Shown: piece by piece, positions 26,479-34,582 of the stretch
How positions within the stretch are numbered: position 1 is the first letter of the stretch
How the letters are laid out: every line of letters starts with the position of its first letter
Source: Feifania hominis
GTDB taxonomy: Bacteria > Bacillota > Clostridia > Oscillospirales > Feifaniaceae
DNA length: 64,000 nt
NCBI RefSeq assembly: GCF_014384765.1
Contig: NZ_JACRSP010000002.1
Span: 62,001-126,000 of the forward strand
Reading direction: 5' to 3'
Position numbers and translations under genes: made by a program
Notes under the pieces: generated by a model
What the model saw: the letters and a program-made list of their open reading frames with translations, nothing else
Told to the model about the DNA's origin: nothing
Databases searched by the model: none

Positions 26479-27858
26479 TCAGTTTAAAATGCCGCAGTCC
26501 ACGGCCCAGCGGTAGTTGTTGTACGCTGAGAAGAGATTTCTCTGTGCCGTGTCGACCTTGTCCTGCGCGGCGGCAAGGGTATCCGCCGCGTCGAGCAGCT
26601 TGTTGTGCGAGAGGTTCCCCTGCTCGTATTTGAGCTGCTCGGCCGCGTAACTCTCCTGTTCAACGGCGAGTGCGGTCTGCGCTGCGTCGAGAACCTGTGC
26701 ATAGTCTTTCACCTGGGCGTAGAGCGTGCGAAAGGATATCTCAAAGCCCTTGATCGTAGCCTCATAGGTGTATTGGTCCGCCTGCCAGGTGTGCTGCGCC
26801 TGGGTATACTGATACTCCCGCTCCCCGTACTCCTTTTGGGCGTCCTTGAATGTCTGCTCGGCGTCGTCAAGCGTCTTTTTTGCGGAGTACAGGCTGTAGC
26901 TCGCCTGCTGGGCGGCCTCGAGATCCTTTTCCAGATCCATTGCCGCGAGCTGCTCTTTGGTGACCAGCGGCAGAGCGGTGAGCTTCGTCGTGCCTGTCGG
27001 TCCGGCGCCGATCATGAATTCGAGGCCCATCAGGCCCGTTCTGGCTGTCAGGGCGTAGCTCTCACGCTGGCTCGCAAGCGAGCTGCGCGCGGTCTTAACC
27101 TGTTTGAGCGTCAGCGCCGAGATCTGCCCGAGCTCATAGCGCAGCTCGAGCTCCTCAATCTGCCGGTCCATCGCTGCGAGCGAGCGGTCGAGTGTGTTGA
27201 GCGCGGCGTTGAGCTCCACAAGCTGTATGTAGGTGGCCTGCGCCAGCATGACCTCCGCATTCTGCATATCCCGCATCTGGCGTACCCCGTCGGCAATGCT
27301 CTTTTGCGTCTCGCCGTCCTGCAGGGCGTCAAACTGTTCGCGCGCGGTAGCGTACGCCTGATCGAGCGACTGGCGCGCCGAGGAGGTGGCAAGCGACGTG
27401 AGTGCGCTCATGCCCTGCTGCATGGCGCCGATGACGCCGAGCAGTTTCTGGTTGTCGGGATTTGCCATAAACTCAGGACTAAAAGAGATCTCCGGGCTGC
27501 CAAACGAGCCTCCCGCCGTAATGAGTGACCACTGCTTGTCGGCAATGGTGTTGAGCTGGTCGCGTAGCTCCTCTTTGAGCTGTGTAAAATCGACAGACTC
27601 GGCTCTCGCGATATTCTCCTCCAGAATCAGAATCTTCAAATCGCCTGCGCGAACTCTCTGCTCCAAATTCTCATAGGAGAGCGTCCCCTCCGGGTCGGCC
27701 GGCGTCTGTGTGTCCTGCTGAGGTGTCTGCTCATCGGAAACGACCTGTGCCGGATCGGTTTGCATGGGAGGCGTCTCCCCGTCGGCGAGCGCTGTCGCGC
27801 CGCACAGGGAGAACACCAGCACAACCGTCAGTACCATTGCCACTGCTTTTTTGCTCAT
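26479..27858 (-). CDS. TolC-like coiled-coil efflux protein
   Basis: 459 residues. A signal peptide is at 1-26 (AVAMVLTVVLVFSLCGATALA). A Pro/Thr/Gln-rich linker spans about 30-60, then two long helical coiled-coil blocks follow with the internal duplication typical of outer membrane efflux proteins: LEQRVRAGDLKILILEENI near 70 and ATIKGFEISFRTLYAQVKDY near 365. The motif KLKYEQGNLS-like (LKYEQGNLSHNKLLDA) matches the equatorial region of TolC homologues. The ATG at 27858 follows GAGGAG. In a monoderm the protein cannot span an outer membrane, so it may extend into the wall. It is first gene of the RND operon. Confidence 0.82.
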   Translation of the reverse strand: MSKKAVAMVLTVVLVFSLCGATALADGETPPMQTDPAQVVSDEQTPQQDTQTPADPEGTLSYENLEQRVRAGDLKILILEENIARAESVDFTQLKEELRDQLNTIADKQWSLITAGGSFGSPEISFSPEFMANPDNQKLLGVIGAMQQGMSALTSLATSSARQSLDQAYATAREQFDALQDGETQKSIADGVRQMRDMQNAEVMLAQATYIQLVELNAALNTLDRSLAAMDRQIEELELRYELGQISALTLKQVKTARSSLASQRESYALTARTGLMGLEFMIGAGPTGTTKLTALPLVTKEQLAAMDLEKDLEAAQQASYSLYSAKKTLDDAEQTFKDAQKEYGEREYQYTQAQHTWQADQYTYEATIKGFEISFRTLYAQVKDYAQVLDAAQTALAVEQESYAAEQLKYEQGNLSHNKLLDAADTLAAAQDKVDTAQRNLFSAYNNYRWAVDCGILN

Positions 27859-27888
27859 CTCTTGTCTCCTCACTCGTTAAAATAAGGC

Positions 27889-27926
27889 AAACATCCACCG
27901 GCTCTATCCAAAGCTGGTGGATGTTT
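27889..27926. promoter_or_regulatory. inverted repeat between TetR gene and RND operon, candidate TetR operator
   Basis: Arms aaacatccaccggc and gctggtggatgttt pair at 13 of 14 positions around a 10-base spacer. It lies in the 162-bp divergent region. It overlaps a possible -35 (ttttca) of the plus-strand TetR promoter, whose -10 TATAAT is at 27948-27953. This is the geometry expected for TetR control of both units. Confidence 0.6.
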
Positions 27927-28020
27927 TCAACATTGCCGTCTGTGTGTTATAATTGTAACATCTGCAAAAAAACACGTCAATGTGCCGCCGCAAAGGTGTG
28001 ACAAAAGAGAGGATTTGTTC

Positions 28021-28587
28021 ATGGAACAGTCAAAGCACAGGGAATTTCTGCAGCAGTGCATGTATACGGCGCTGATCAAGCTGATGCGAGAAAAGCCGTT
28101 TGCCAAAATCAGCGTCGGCGAGCTCTGCGAGAGGGCGGGTGTCTCGCGTATGACCTATTACCGCAGCTACCGCCGAAAGGAGGCCATCCTCTGGCAGCAC
28201 TCGGACCAGAGCTTTGAGACCTACTACTCCTGGCTTTTAAACCAGCGAGATCTGTCTACCTACGAGGCGTTTCTCTCCATCTTTCGGTACATTCACCAAC
28301 AGGAGATGGAATTCTGTGAGACCATCATCCACGCCGGGGTGGAATCTCTGCTGATGGAACAGTTTTTCGGCTATTTTGACCGGATGCTCTCACAGGCGCC
28401 TCTTGCCAATCCCCCCTCGCCCTACGGGCGCTCCTTTCTCGCGGGAGGCCTCTACAAAATGCTCTTTGACTGGCTCAAAAACGGTGCGGATGTCCCCGCG
28501 GAGGAGATGGCCCGTACACTGATGAAAACCGTGGGACTCAAGGGCGACTGTAAAAGCAGGTTTCATGACCGGGAGGCGCTGCCGTGA
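28021..28587 (+). CDS. TetR-family transcriptional regulator
   Basis: 188 residues. The N-terminal HTH is clear: AKISVGELCERAGVSRMTYY, then RSYRRKEAILW. The C-terminal ligand-binding half is helical. The start at 28021 has AGAGAGGA 7 bases upstream. It is divergent from the RND efflux operon, the usual arrangement for a local repressor, and an inverted repeat lies between them. The C-terminal pattern (FLAGGLYKMLFDWLKNGAD) resembles DhaS-like TetR members. Confidence 0.9.
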   Translation: MEQSKHREFLQQCMYTALIKLMREKPFAKISVGELCERAGVSRMTYYRSYRRKEAILWQHSDQSFETYYSWLLNQRDLSTYEAFLSIFRYIHQQEMEFCETIIHAGVESLLMEQFFGYFDRMLSQAPLANPPSPYGRSFLAGGLYKMLFDWLKNGADVPAEEMARTLMKTVGLKGDCKSRFHDREALP

Positions 28588-28604
28588 CACCGGGTCCCCA
28601 CGCC

Positions 28605-28638
28605 AAAAGCGGCGGGCAATGTGCCCGCCGCTTTTTTG
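28605..28638. terminator. bidirectional terminator
   Basis: A 13-bp stem aaaagcggcgggc/gcccgccgctttt with a 5-base loop and T-run on the plus side, between the convergent TetR and aminotransferase genes. Confidence 0.85.
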
Positions 28639-28648
28639 TGTCGATTTA

Positions 28649-29827
28649 CTATGCAATGCCCTGGTATTTTTTCAGCGCCACTGCGATCCGGCGGCAGGCC
28701 TCGTAGACCGTCTCATCGTCCCGGTAGCAGGCAAACATCACCCGCAAAAAGCCCTCACAGTTGATACCGAACCAGGTACCGGGGCCGACGCCCACCTGTG
28801 CCTCTTTCACCAGGTACTCCACAATCTCGTCGGACTTGCCGAGTTTGCGCACGTCCAACCAGAACGAGAAGCCAGCCGGAGGCAGCGGGCAGGAGACATT
28901 TGGTATGTCGTTGAGAATCTCCCTTGCCACGTTGCGGCGGTTTTCCAGAATCGCGAGCCACTGCTCTGTGTACTCCAAATGGCGGTACGCCTCTGTACAG
29001 GCGACCAGCGACAGGGGATTCGGCAGCCCCACATAGTTGTCGGTCGCGACCTCCATCTTGTCAATGAGTTCCGCCGGCCCTGTGACATAGCCGATACGCA
29101 GCCCCGACAGGCGCAGCTCCTTGGAGGGGCCGAATACCGTCAGCGTACGCTGCGCCATTTCCGGCAGAGAGGCAAAGGTGGTGTACTCCCTGCCGTCGTA
29201 GACACAGCGCTCAAATACCTGATCCACCACGGCGAAGATGTCATGTTTTTTCAAAAGCGCAGCCAACTTCTCAAGCGTCTCGCGCGGGTAAACCGTTCCG
29301 ATGGGATTTGCAGGATGCGTCACAATGATGCACTTTGTGCGCGGCGTGATGTAGGTCTCAAGCTCATCCACATCGATCTGATAGCCGTTTTCCTCGTGCA
29401 GAGGACAGAAGACGTTTTTTGCGCCCATCATGGTCACATCGTTCATATTCTCAGCGAACGTGGGGGTAAAGTTGATGACCTCGTCTCCGCTGTTGGGATT
29501 GATGAGCGTGCGGATGGACAAAAAGAGCCCAAACGCCGAACCGGGCACGATCAGAAGTTTCGTTTTGTCATCCAGATGAATGTTGTTGAACTCCCGCAGC
29601 TTCTTTGCAACCTCTGCGCGAAACTCCTCACGCACTGCGTTTGACGGGTAGTGGAGCTGATCCTCATCCACCGCTCTGTGGATGGCATCTTTCACCTCTT
29701 TTGGAAATGTGCCGTCGGGGGCAAACATGTCGGCGCTCATCAGCATGATACCCCTCTGCGGATCAAGCGCTGCAAAGGGAGAAAAATCGGGGAAATAGAG
29801 ATTTTCCCAGTTTTTGTCGTAACGCAT
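28649..29827 (-). CDS. class I/II PLP-dependent aminotransferase
   Basis: 392 residues. Fold-type I landmarks are VTHPANPIGTVY (Asn of the cofactor ring stack), FAVVDQVFERCVYDG (Asp pairing with the pyridine nitrogen) and FGPSKELRLSGLRIGYV, where Lys is the Schiff-base residue and Arg binds phosphate. The C-terminus carries FLRVMFACY with the substrate carboxylate Arg. The substrate is unknown; Asp/Tyr or alanine-type aminotransferases are closest in pattern. The ribosome binding site is AAAGGAG. It is the last gene of the six-gene minus-strand operon, 72 bp after the microprotein gene. Confidence 0.88.
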   Translation of the reverse strand: MRYDKNWENLYFPDFSPFAALDPQRGIMLMSADMFAPDGTFPKEVKDAIHRAVDEDQLHYPSNAVREEFRAEVAKKLREFNNIHLDDKTKLLIVPGSAFGLFLSIRTLINPNSGDEVINFTPTFAENMNDVTMMGAKNVFCPLHEENGYQIDVDELETYITPRTKCIIVTHPANPIGTVYPRETLEKLAALLKKHDIFAVVDQVFERCVYDGREYTTFASLPEMAQRTLTVFGPSKELRLSGLRIGYVTGPAELIDKMEVATDNYVGLPNPLSLVACTEAYRHLEYTEQWLAILENRRNVAREILNDIPNVSCPLPPAGFSFWLDVRKLGKSDEIVEYLVKEAQVGVGPGTWFGINCEGFLRVMFACYRDDETVYEACRRIAVALKKYQGIA

Positions 29828-29856
29828 GGAAACGCTCCTTTCTTTGTTAAAGAGGA

Positions 29857-29883
29857 GAACAGACGTCTTCCGGACATCTGTTC
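29857..29883 (-). terminator. weak intra-operon hairpin
   Basis: Stem gaacagacgtc/gacatctgttc with one mismatch and a 5-base loop, between the microprotein and aminotransferase genes. The minus side is CT-rich rather than a T-run, so it may give partial termination or mRNA stability only. Confidence 0.4.
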
Positions 29884-29899
29884 CCCCCTTTTTCCAGCT

Positions 29900-29992
29900 T
29901 TATTTATGAACCATTTCCCGAATCATGTTGTAAAAGACGGCGATGCCAAGTCCACATCCGATGGCAATGATGATATAGTCGATGATTCCCAT
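29900..29992 (-). CDS. 30-residue membrane microprotein, symporter small accessory type
   Basis: A complete small ORF with start ATG at 29992, a GGAGAG box upstream and a TAA stop. It encodes one hydrophobic helix (IIDYIIIAIGCGLGIAVFYN) followed by the short charged end MIREMVHK. It lies 17 bp after the sodium:solute symporter gene. This matches the known pattern of tiny single-helix accessory proteins encoded directly next to SSS symporters in Clostridia. A role in stabilising or tuning the transporter is inferred. Confidence 0.72.
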   Translation of the reverse strand: MGIIDYIIIAIGCGLGIAVFYNMIREMVHK

Positions 29993-30009
29993 AAGTACTC
30001 TCCTTTCAA

Positions 30010-31413
30010 TCACTGCTTATCCATTACCGGAACAGGTTTGTAGCAAATACTGTTTGCAACGAACATGGTCACTGTGGAGCAGGCCAGACCGAACAGGAAG
30101 TGGCTGATGCCGAGCGGAGAGCCCGCTGCCCAGTAGATCAGAGTGGACGCCACCGCGACACCGATGGTGATGAGACTGCCCTTCGGGTTCATCTTCTTGC
30201 GCCAGAAGAACAAACCGCAGAAGATCGGCACAAGCGCCGCACCGGAGGGGGCACCGACATCTTCCATGATGGAGACGATCGAGGAGCCGAAATAGCCGAC
30301 AAGAAGACCTGCAACAGCTACAAGAATCATCAGTATCCGCTGTGTGGTCAGCATCTGCTTGTCAGTCATATCTCTCTTGAAGCGGCCGATGATGTCGCGC
30401 GAAATGGTTACGGACGTCAGCATGGTAACGGAGGCAGCGGTCCCCATGACGGCGGCCAGAAGTGCAGCCAGGAGAACGGCGCCCAGAAGCGGGCCCGCAA
30501 ATTTGTCGATCATCGCAGGAAGCACGGCGTCAGAGGACGCAAGGCCCGGAAGCAGCGCGCTGCCGACAAGGCCGACAAGGCTCGCAAAGAGCAGATAGGG
30601 GAAATAGATCATCAGCGTGCCGACCAGAGAGGCTCCCTGAGCCTCTTTTGCGCTGCGGGCGCCGCAGACGCGCAGGAAGTTCTCGCTGTTGACCATGCCG
30701 CTGCAGCCGAAGTACAGACCGGACGAAATCATGGTTCCCCAGCCCACCATACCGGCGACTTTCATCTTCAGCGGCTCGGCTGCCTGAATGGTTTTGGCCA
30801 TATTGGACACGCCGCCGACGCTTACCAGTGAGAGAATCGGCAGAATAATCATGACGGCAAGCACCATCAGACCGATGTTCAGCTTGTCTGTCTTGGTCGC
30901 GGCGGTCATACCGCCGATGACCGTGTAAATCAGCATGATGACCGTCATGATGATCATGGCCGTCAGCAGAGGCAGCGAGGGGATGAACATGTTGAGAATG
31001 GTGCCAAGCGAACGGACCTGAGACGCGACGACGGAGAACGTCGAGAAAATGGCCAGCAGCGCAATGGCGTCGGCACAGGTTTTGCCCAGGTGTTTTCGAA
31101 TCAGCTCGGGGATAGTCGTGACATTCTCCATGCGGATTCGTTTTGCGAAGACCACGCTCGCCAGAACGGAGCCCAGGCCCACGCCGATGGCAAGGTAAAA
31201 GCCCGAAATGCCGTAGGCGTAGCACATACTCGCGCAGCCCAGCGTCGAGCCGGCGCCGATCCAGGCGGACGACATCGAAAATACGTTGGTCCAGAAAGGG
31301 ATATTGCGATCTGCCACGGCAAATTCATCGGCGGTTTTCACCTTGCGTCCAGCCATGACGCCGATGAACAGGATTGCCGCGATATACAGAATGGCTATGA
31401 GAATTTTTTCCAT
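30010..31413 (-). CDS. sodium:solute symporter (SSS family)
   Basis: 467 residues with about 13 membrane helices. SSS landmarks are the N-terminal TADEFAVADRNIPFW, SSAWIGAGSTLG, the R-N-N-like YTVIGGMTAATKTDKLN after helix 5, and TAASVTMLTSVTISRDI in helix 8-9 carrying sodium-site Ser/Thr. It imports an unidentified organic solute with sodium. In the operon with RidA and two PLP enzymes, an amino acid or derivative is a reasonable guess. It lies 27 bp after the MFS gene and is followed by a 30-residue partner candidate. Confidence 0.92.
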   Translation of the reverse strand: MEKILIAILYIAAILFIGVMAGRKVKTADEFAVADRNIPFWTNVFSMSSAWIGAGSTLGCASMCYAYGISGFYLAIGVGLGSVLASVVFAKRIRMENVTTIPELIRKHLGKTCADAIALLAIFSTFSVVASQVRSLGTILNMFIPSLPLLTAMIIMTVIMLIYTVIGGMTAATKTDKLNIGLMVLAVMIILPILSLVSVGGVSNMAKTIQAAEPLKMKVAGMVGWGTMISSGLYFGCSGMVNSENFLRVCGARSAKEAQGASLVGTLMIYFPYLLFASLVGLVGSALLPGLASSDAVLPAMIDKFAGPLLGAVLLAALLAAVMGTAASVTMLTSVTISRDIIGRFKRDMTDKQMLTTQRILMILVAVAGLLVGYFGSSIVSIMEDVGAPSGAALVPIFCGLFFWRKKMNPKGSLITIGVAVASTLIYWAAGSPLGISHFLFGLACSTVTMFVANSICYKPVPVMDKQ

Positions 31414-31440
31414 AAAACACTCAACCTCTCTATAACATTT

Positions 31441-32637
31441 TCATTTCCCAGTCTCGGTTTCTCTTTTTTTGATGCTAAAATTTGCACACACCACGAGAAG
31501 CATTGCCGTGACAAGCACGGCCGCAATCGCGAACATGCTGCGGTATCCGCTTTGGGCGCAGTAGACATTCCAGAGAATGGGCCCCAGCGCATAACCAAGG
31601 TCACTTGCGGACAGGTAGGTTGCGTTGGCAGCGCCGACACGCTCAGGCGGCGCATCCGCGACGGCCATGGAGTTGAGCACCATGCCGGACATGCTGTGCC
31701 CCAAACCATAGAAAAGCGCCAGCGCCGCGAGAAGAACCGCCGATGGGTGAAAGAGGGACAGGCCCCCATAAGCCGCAATCAGCAGCAGAAAGCCGGCGAA
31801 CAGAATTCTGCGTTCCGAAGCCCATCTGCGAAGCTGTCCTGCCCCGGCCCTCAAACCGATCACAGCCACCGCCGAGACGGGGTAGAACAGGCCGGTTCCC
31901 GACATGCCCCACTCTCCCGTAAAGTAGCTGAGAAACTGCATCACCGTCACCTGGGCCACGGAAAGCACCAGTGTGACCGCCGTGGCGAAAAGCGCGGTCG
32001 GTTCCACCATCTCCCGGAGAAAAGAACCTCTTGCCCGCACAGTACCCTGCTCCCGCCGCGCGGCCGGCACTGCAACGGGAAGAGTCAGCGCAATGACGGC
32101 GACGCCGAGAATGCTGCTGAACAAAAACACACCCAGATAGCCAAAACTGCTGTGGAGCCAGAGCCCCACGCCCGGCGCAATGGCGGAAGACGCGGCCATT
32201 CCGATACCGTAGTAGCCAATTCCCTCGGTAAAGCGTCCGCGCGGGATGAGTTCGGTCGCAAGCGCCCCTGCGGCCGTTGTCGCCACACTCAGACAGATTC
32301 CCTGCACAATCCGCACGGCCACCAATACGCCATAGGGCGCATGGAGCAGAAATCCCACCGGAGTGACGGCGAACCCAGCCGCGGCCAAAATGAGCAGCGC
32401 TCTCTTTGAGCGGCGGTCACACCACAGCCCGGTAAAGGGGCGCGCCCCCAGGGAGCTGAACGCAAAGACGGATGACAGAAATCCGGCCGCCGCGGAGGAA
32501 TAGCCGCTGTCGTTGCCATACATCAGCGTCAGGGACAGGAGCATGATGGCGTATCCCCCCGCCAGCATGGATGAGACGCTCAGAAGCCAGAAAGACGCCG
32601 GAAATCTCCCCTGCCCGCTTCTCGGCTCTTCGCTCAT
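31441..32637 (-). CDS. MFS transporter
   Basis: 398 residues with 12 predicted helices. The MFS motif A equivalent between helices 2 and 3 is GARPFTGLWCDRRSKRALL. The central loop has RREQGTVRARG. Helix 5 carries GIGMAASSAIAPGVGLWL, a motif C-like segment found in drug/proton antiporters. It is coupled by ATGA to the upstream PatB/MalY-type gene. Export of a metabolite or drug is possible; the substrate is unknown. Confidence 0.9.
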   Translation of the reverse strand: MSEEPRSGQGRFPASFWLLSVSSMLAGGYAIMLLSLTLMYGNDSGYSSAAAGFLSSVFAFSSLGARPFTGLWCDRRSKRALLILAAAGFAVTPVGFLLHAPYGVLVAVRIVQGICLSVATTAAGALATELIPRGRFTEGIGYYGIGMAASSAIAPGVGLWLHSSFGYLGVFLFSSILGVAVIALTLPVAVPAARREQGTVRARGSFLREMVEPTALFATAVTLVLSVAQVTVMQFLSYFTGEWGMSGTGLFYPVSAVAVIGLRAGAGQLRRWASERRILFAGFLLLIAAYGGLSLFHPSAVLLAALALFYGLGHSMSGMVLNSMAVADAPPERVGAANATYLSASDLGYALGPILWNVYCAQSGYRSMFAIAAVLVTAMLLVVCANFSIKKRETETGK

Positions 32638-33824
32638 GCTCTCTGCGCGACCTCTCGAATGCCCGCCTCAATGCGGTCGAGCGCTTCGGCGAGCACTTCG
32701 TGGCTGGTGGCAAGACAGATACGCACATGTCCCGCCGAGCCGGGGCCGAAGAATTTCGCGCCGCCCGGAACGATGGATACCTTGTGCTTTTCGGCGAGAT
32801 AACCCACCAGTTCCTCCGCCTCCATTCCCACGCCGCTCACGTCGGGGAAGAGCACAAAGGTCGCCTGGGGCTTGTAGCAGCTCACACCGGGCATGGCGTT
32901 GAGACGCTCAAGCGCATAGTCTCTGTTTTTCGTGACGTGCGCCATGAACTCATCCACCCAATAGTAGCACTTCTCCACGCAGGCCTGGCCGGCGACCTGG
33001 GACAGTGCGTCAATGCCACCGATGGTGTCCTCCACCTGAGAGGCGCGCACAACTTTCTCGAAGAGCTCCGGATCCTGGCAGTAGACGCACCCCGCGCGCA
33101 GACCGGCAATGCCGAAGCTCTTGGAGAATCCGAACACCGACAGAGTCTTTCTGTTGCGCTCGTTGCCCAGATTCAAAATGCTGTTGAACTTGGCATCCGG
33201 GTAGACAATGTCAGACCAGATCTCGTCGTTCATGATGTAGAAGCCGTATTTCTCCGACAGCTTCAGAATGTGGTCGAGGTCCTCAAGGGGATACACCTTG
33301 CCCAGCGGGTTGTGCGGGTTGCACAGACCCAGCATCTTGGTCTTCGGCGTGATGTACTTCTCGAGATCGGAGAAGTCAATGGTTCCATCCTCCCGGAATT
33401 TCATCGGGAAGAGGTTGATCTTGGCGCCGGCGGCCGTCATGGACGTCTTAAAGAGAAAGTCCACCGGATCAAAGACCAGCGCTTCGTCGCCCGGCTGCAA
33501 AATGGCTTTCGCAATCGCGTCCATGCCGCGCGCGGCGCTGTCGATCGGCAGAATCAGCTCGGGGTCAACCACTTCGCCCTTGCGCTCTTTGAGCGCCTTG
33601 GACACCGCAGTGCGAAACGATGCGAACCCCCTTTTGGGCGTATAGGAAAAATAGCCGCCTTTGATGTACTCGATCAGCGCCTCGCTGATCTCCGGCGCGG
33701 GCGGAAAGTCCGTATCGGCAGCGGTCAGCGGGATCACACCCTCCGGCACCTCCGCCCAGCGCATGTTGAAGGCCCGCTTGCGCAGAACATCAAAGTTGAT
33801 GCTTTGGTTGGTAAAATCAACCAT
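32634..33824 (-). CDS. MalY/PatB-family PLP enzyme (C-S lyase or aminotransferase)
   Basis: 396 residues. Landmarks are PLTAADTDFPPAPEISEAL near the N-terminus (typical MalY/PatB ADMDF region), GLCNPHNPLGKVY, FYIMNDEIWSDIVYP and SVFGFSKSFGIAGLRAG with the Schiff-base Lys. MalY/PatB enzymes often cleave cystathionine or cysteine and release an enamine that becomes an imine, the substrate of RidA, whose gene is next to it. The ATG at 33824 follows GGAGG at good spacing; a TTG two codons upstream is too close. It lies 39 bp after ridA and overlaps the MFS gene by 4 bp. Confidence 0.88.
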   Translation of the reverse strand: MVDFTNQSINFDVLRKRAFNMRWAEVPEGVIPLTAADTDFPPAPEISEALIEYIKGGYFSYTPKRGFASFRTAVSKALKERKGEVVDPELILPIDSAARGMDAIAKAILQPGDEALVFDPVDFLFKTSMTAAGAKINLFPMKFREDGTIDFSDLEKYITPKTKMLGLCNPHNPLGKVYPLEDLDHILKLSEKYGFYIMNDEIWSDIVYPDAKFNSILNLGNERNRKTLSVFGFSKSFGIAGLRAGCVYCQDPELFEKVVRASQVEDTIGGIDALSQVAGQACVEKCYYWVDEFMAHVTKNRDYALERLNAMPGVSCYKPQATFVLFPDVSGVGMEAEELVGYLAEKHKVSIVPGGAKFFGPGSAGHVRICLATSHEVLAEALDRIEAGIREVAQRA

Positions 33825-33863
33825 GTTCAATTCCTCCCCGTTTGTTCATTTTAAGGCCTTGCG

Positions 33864-34235
33864 CTACTCGGCCAGCGCAACGGCCTCAATTTCACACAGT
33901 ACTCCCTTTGGCAATTCTCTAACCGCCACACAGCTTCGTGCCGGCTTTCCGGTAAAATAGCGGGCGTAGACCTCGTTGAAAACGGCAAAGTCACCCATAT
34001 CGGCCAAAAAGCAGGTTGTCTTCACCACTTTCTCGTAGCCGACCCCCGCTGCGGCCAGAACTGCGCCGACATTCTTGCAGCTCTGTTCCGCCTGAGCGGA
34101 AATTCCCTCGGGTACCGAGCCGGTTGCCGGGTCCACCGGAATCTGTCCCGAGGTGAACACCATCCCACCGGCGACCCACCCCTGTGAATACGGGCCGATA
34201 GCCTCCGGCGCGGCGGATGTGCTGATCTGTTTCAT
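33864..34235 (-). CDS. RidA-family enamine/imine deaminase
   Basis: 123 residues, standard RidA length. Landmarks are the N-terminal AIGPYSQGW, VFTSGQIPVDPATG, KTTCFLADMGDF and the C-terminal PARSCVAVRELPKGVLCEIEAVA (in two halves), which includes the catalytic Arg of the active RidA subfamily. It hydrolyses reactive 2-aminoacrylate-type imines made by PLP enzymes. It is the first gene of the operon, next to the PatB-type enzyme. The start at 34235 is set by the GGGAGGGA box. Confidence 0.93.
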   Translation of the reverse strand: MKQISTSAAPEAIGPYSQGWVAGGMVFTSGQIPVDPATGSVPEGISAQAEQSCKNVGAVLAAAGVGYEKVVKTTCFLADMGDFAVFNEVYARYFTGKPARSCVAVRELPKGVLCEIEAVALAE

Positions 34236-34280
34236 GCGAATCACTCCCTCCCTTTTTAGGGCGCACCGCCCTTTACTTTT

Positions 34281-34314
34281 ATCATAGCAATAAAATATAT
34301 TTTAGTAAATTGCT
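34281..34314 (-). promoter_or_regulatory. promoter of the RidA operon with flanking inverted repeat
   Basis: On the minus strand TTTACT (34309-34304) and TATGAT (34286-34281) are separated by exactly 17 bases. AGCAAT and ATTGCT arms at 34286-34291 and 34309-34314 bracket the spacer. A regulator bound there would block RNA polymerase; the divergent YheO-type protein is the obvious candidate. Confidence 0.7.
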
Positions 34315-34458
34315 TATATGAATAAAATTTAATTTATCTTTTTGGCGATTTTACTGAAAAAACAGCTAAAAAAAGCACAGACCAATAAGGTGACAATAAA
34401 ATCACGATGATTTCTCTTCTCTGCGCTATTTCTATATGATATAATGTTTTTGTTATTC

Positions 34459-34535
34459 ATTCAGGTCGTGTTCCGCCCTTTACAGAGGCGTCAGATAAAC
34501 GGCCAGTACCATGGATTCCCCTGAATCCATGGTAC
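34459..34535 (+). promoter_or_regulatory. structured leader RNA, shared with the amidase gene leader
   Basis: ATTCAGGTCGTG begins 14 bases after a -10 TATAAT. GGTCGT can pair with ACGGCC at 34499-34504, enclosing a CGCC/GGCG hairpin. It is followed by a 13-bp hairpin (GTACCATGGATTC arm) at 34506-34535 and a T-rich stretch. The same order and pairings occur at 62168-62263. No known riboswitch class was recognised. Confidence 0.5.
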
Positions 34536-34582
34536 CATTTTGTTTTGAGCAACTATGGAAAAAGATTTGGATGTGACATACA

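Larger units (their letters stand above)
34236..34582. promoter_or_regulatory. 347-bp divergent regulatory region
   Basis: This AT-rich stretch separates the RidA operon from the YheO-type regulator. It holds a good minus-strand promoter with an inverted repeat (34281-34314), a plus-strand -10 TATAAT at 34440-34445 with a weak -35, and a structured leader ending in a hairpin (34459-34535). No open frame of interest was seen in it. Confidence 0.7.
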
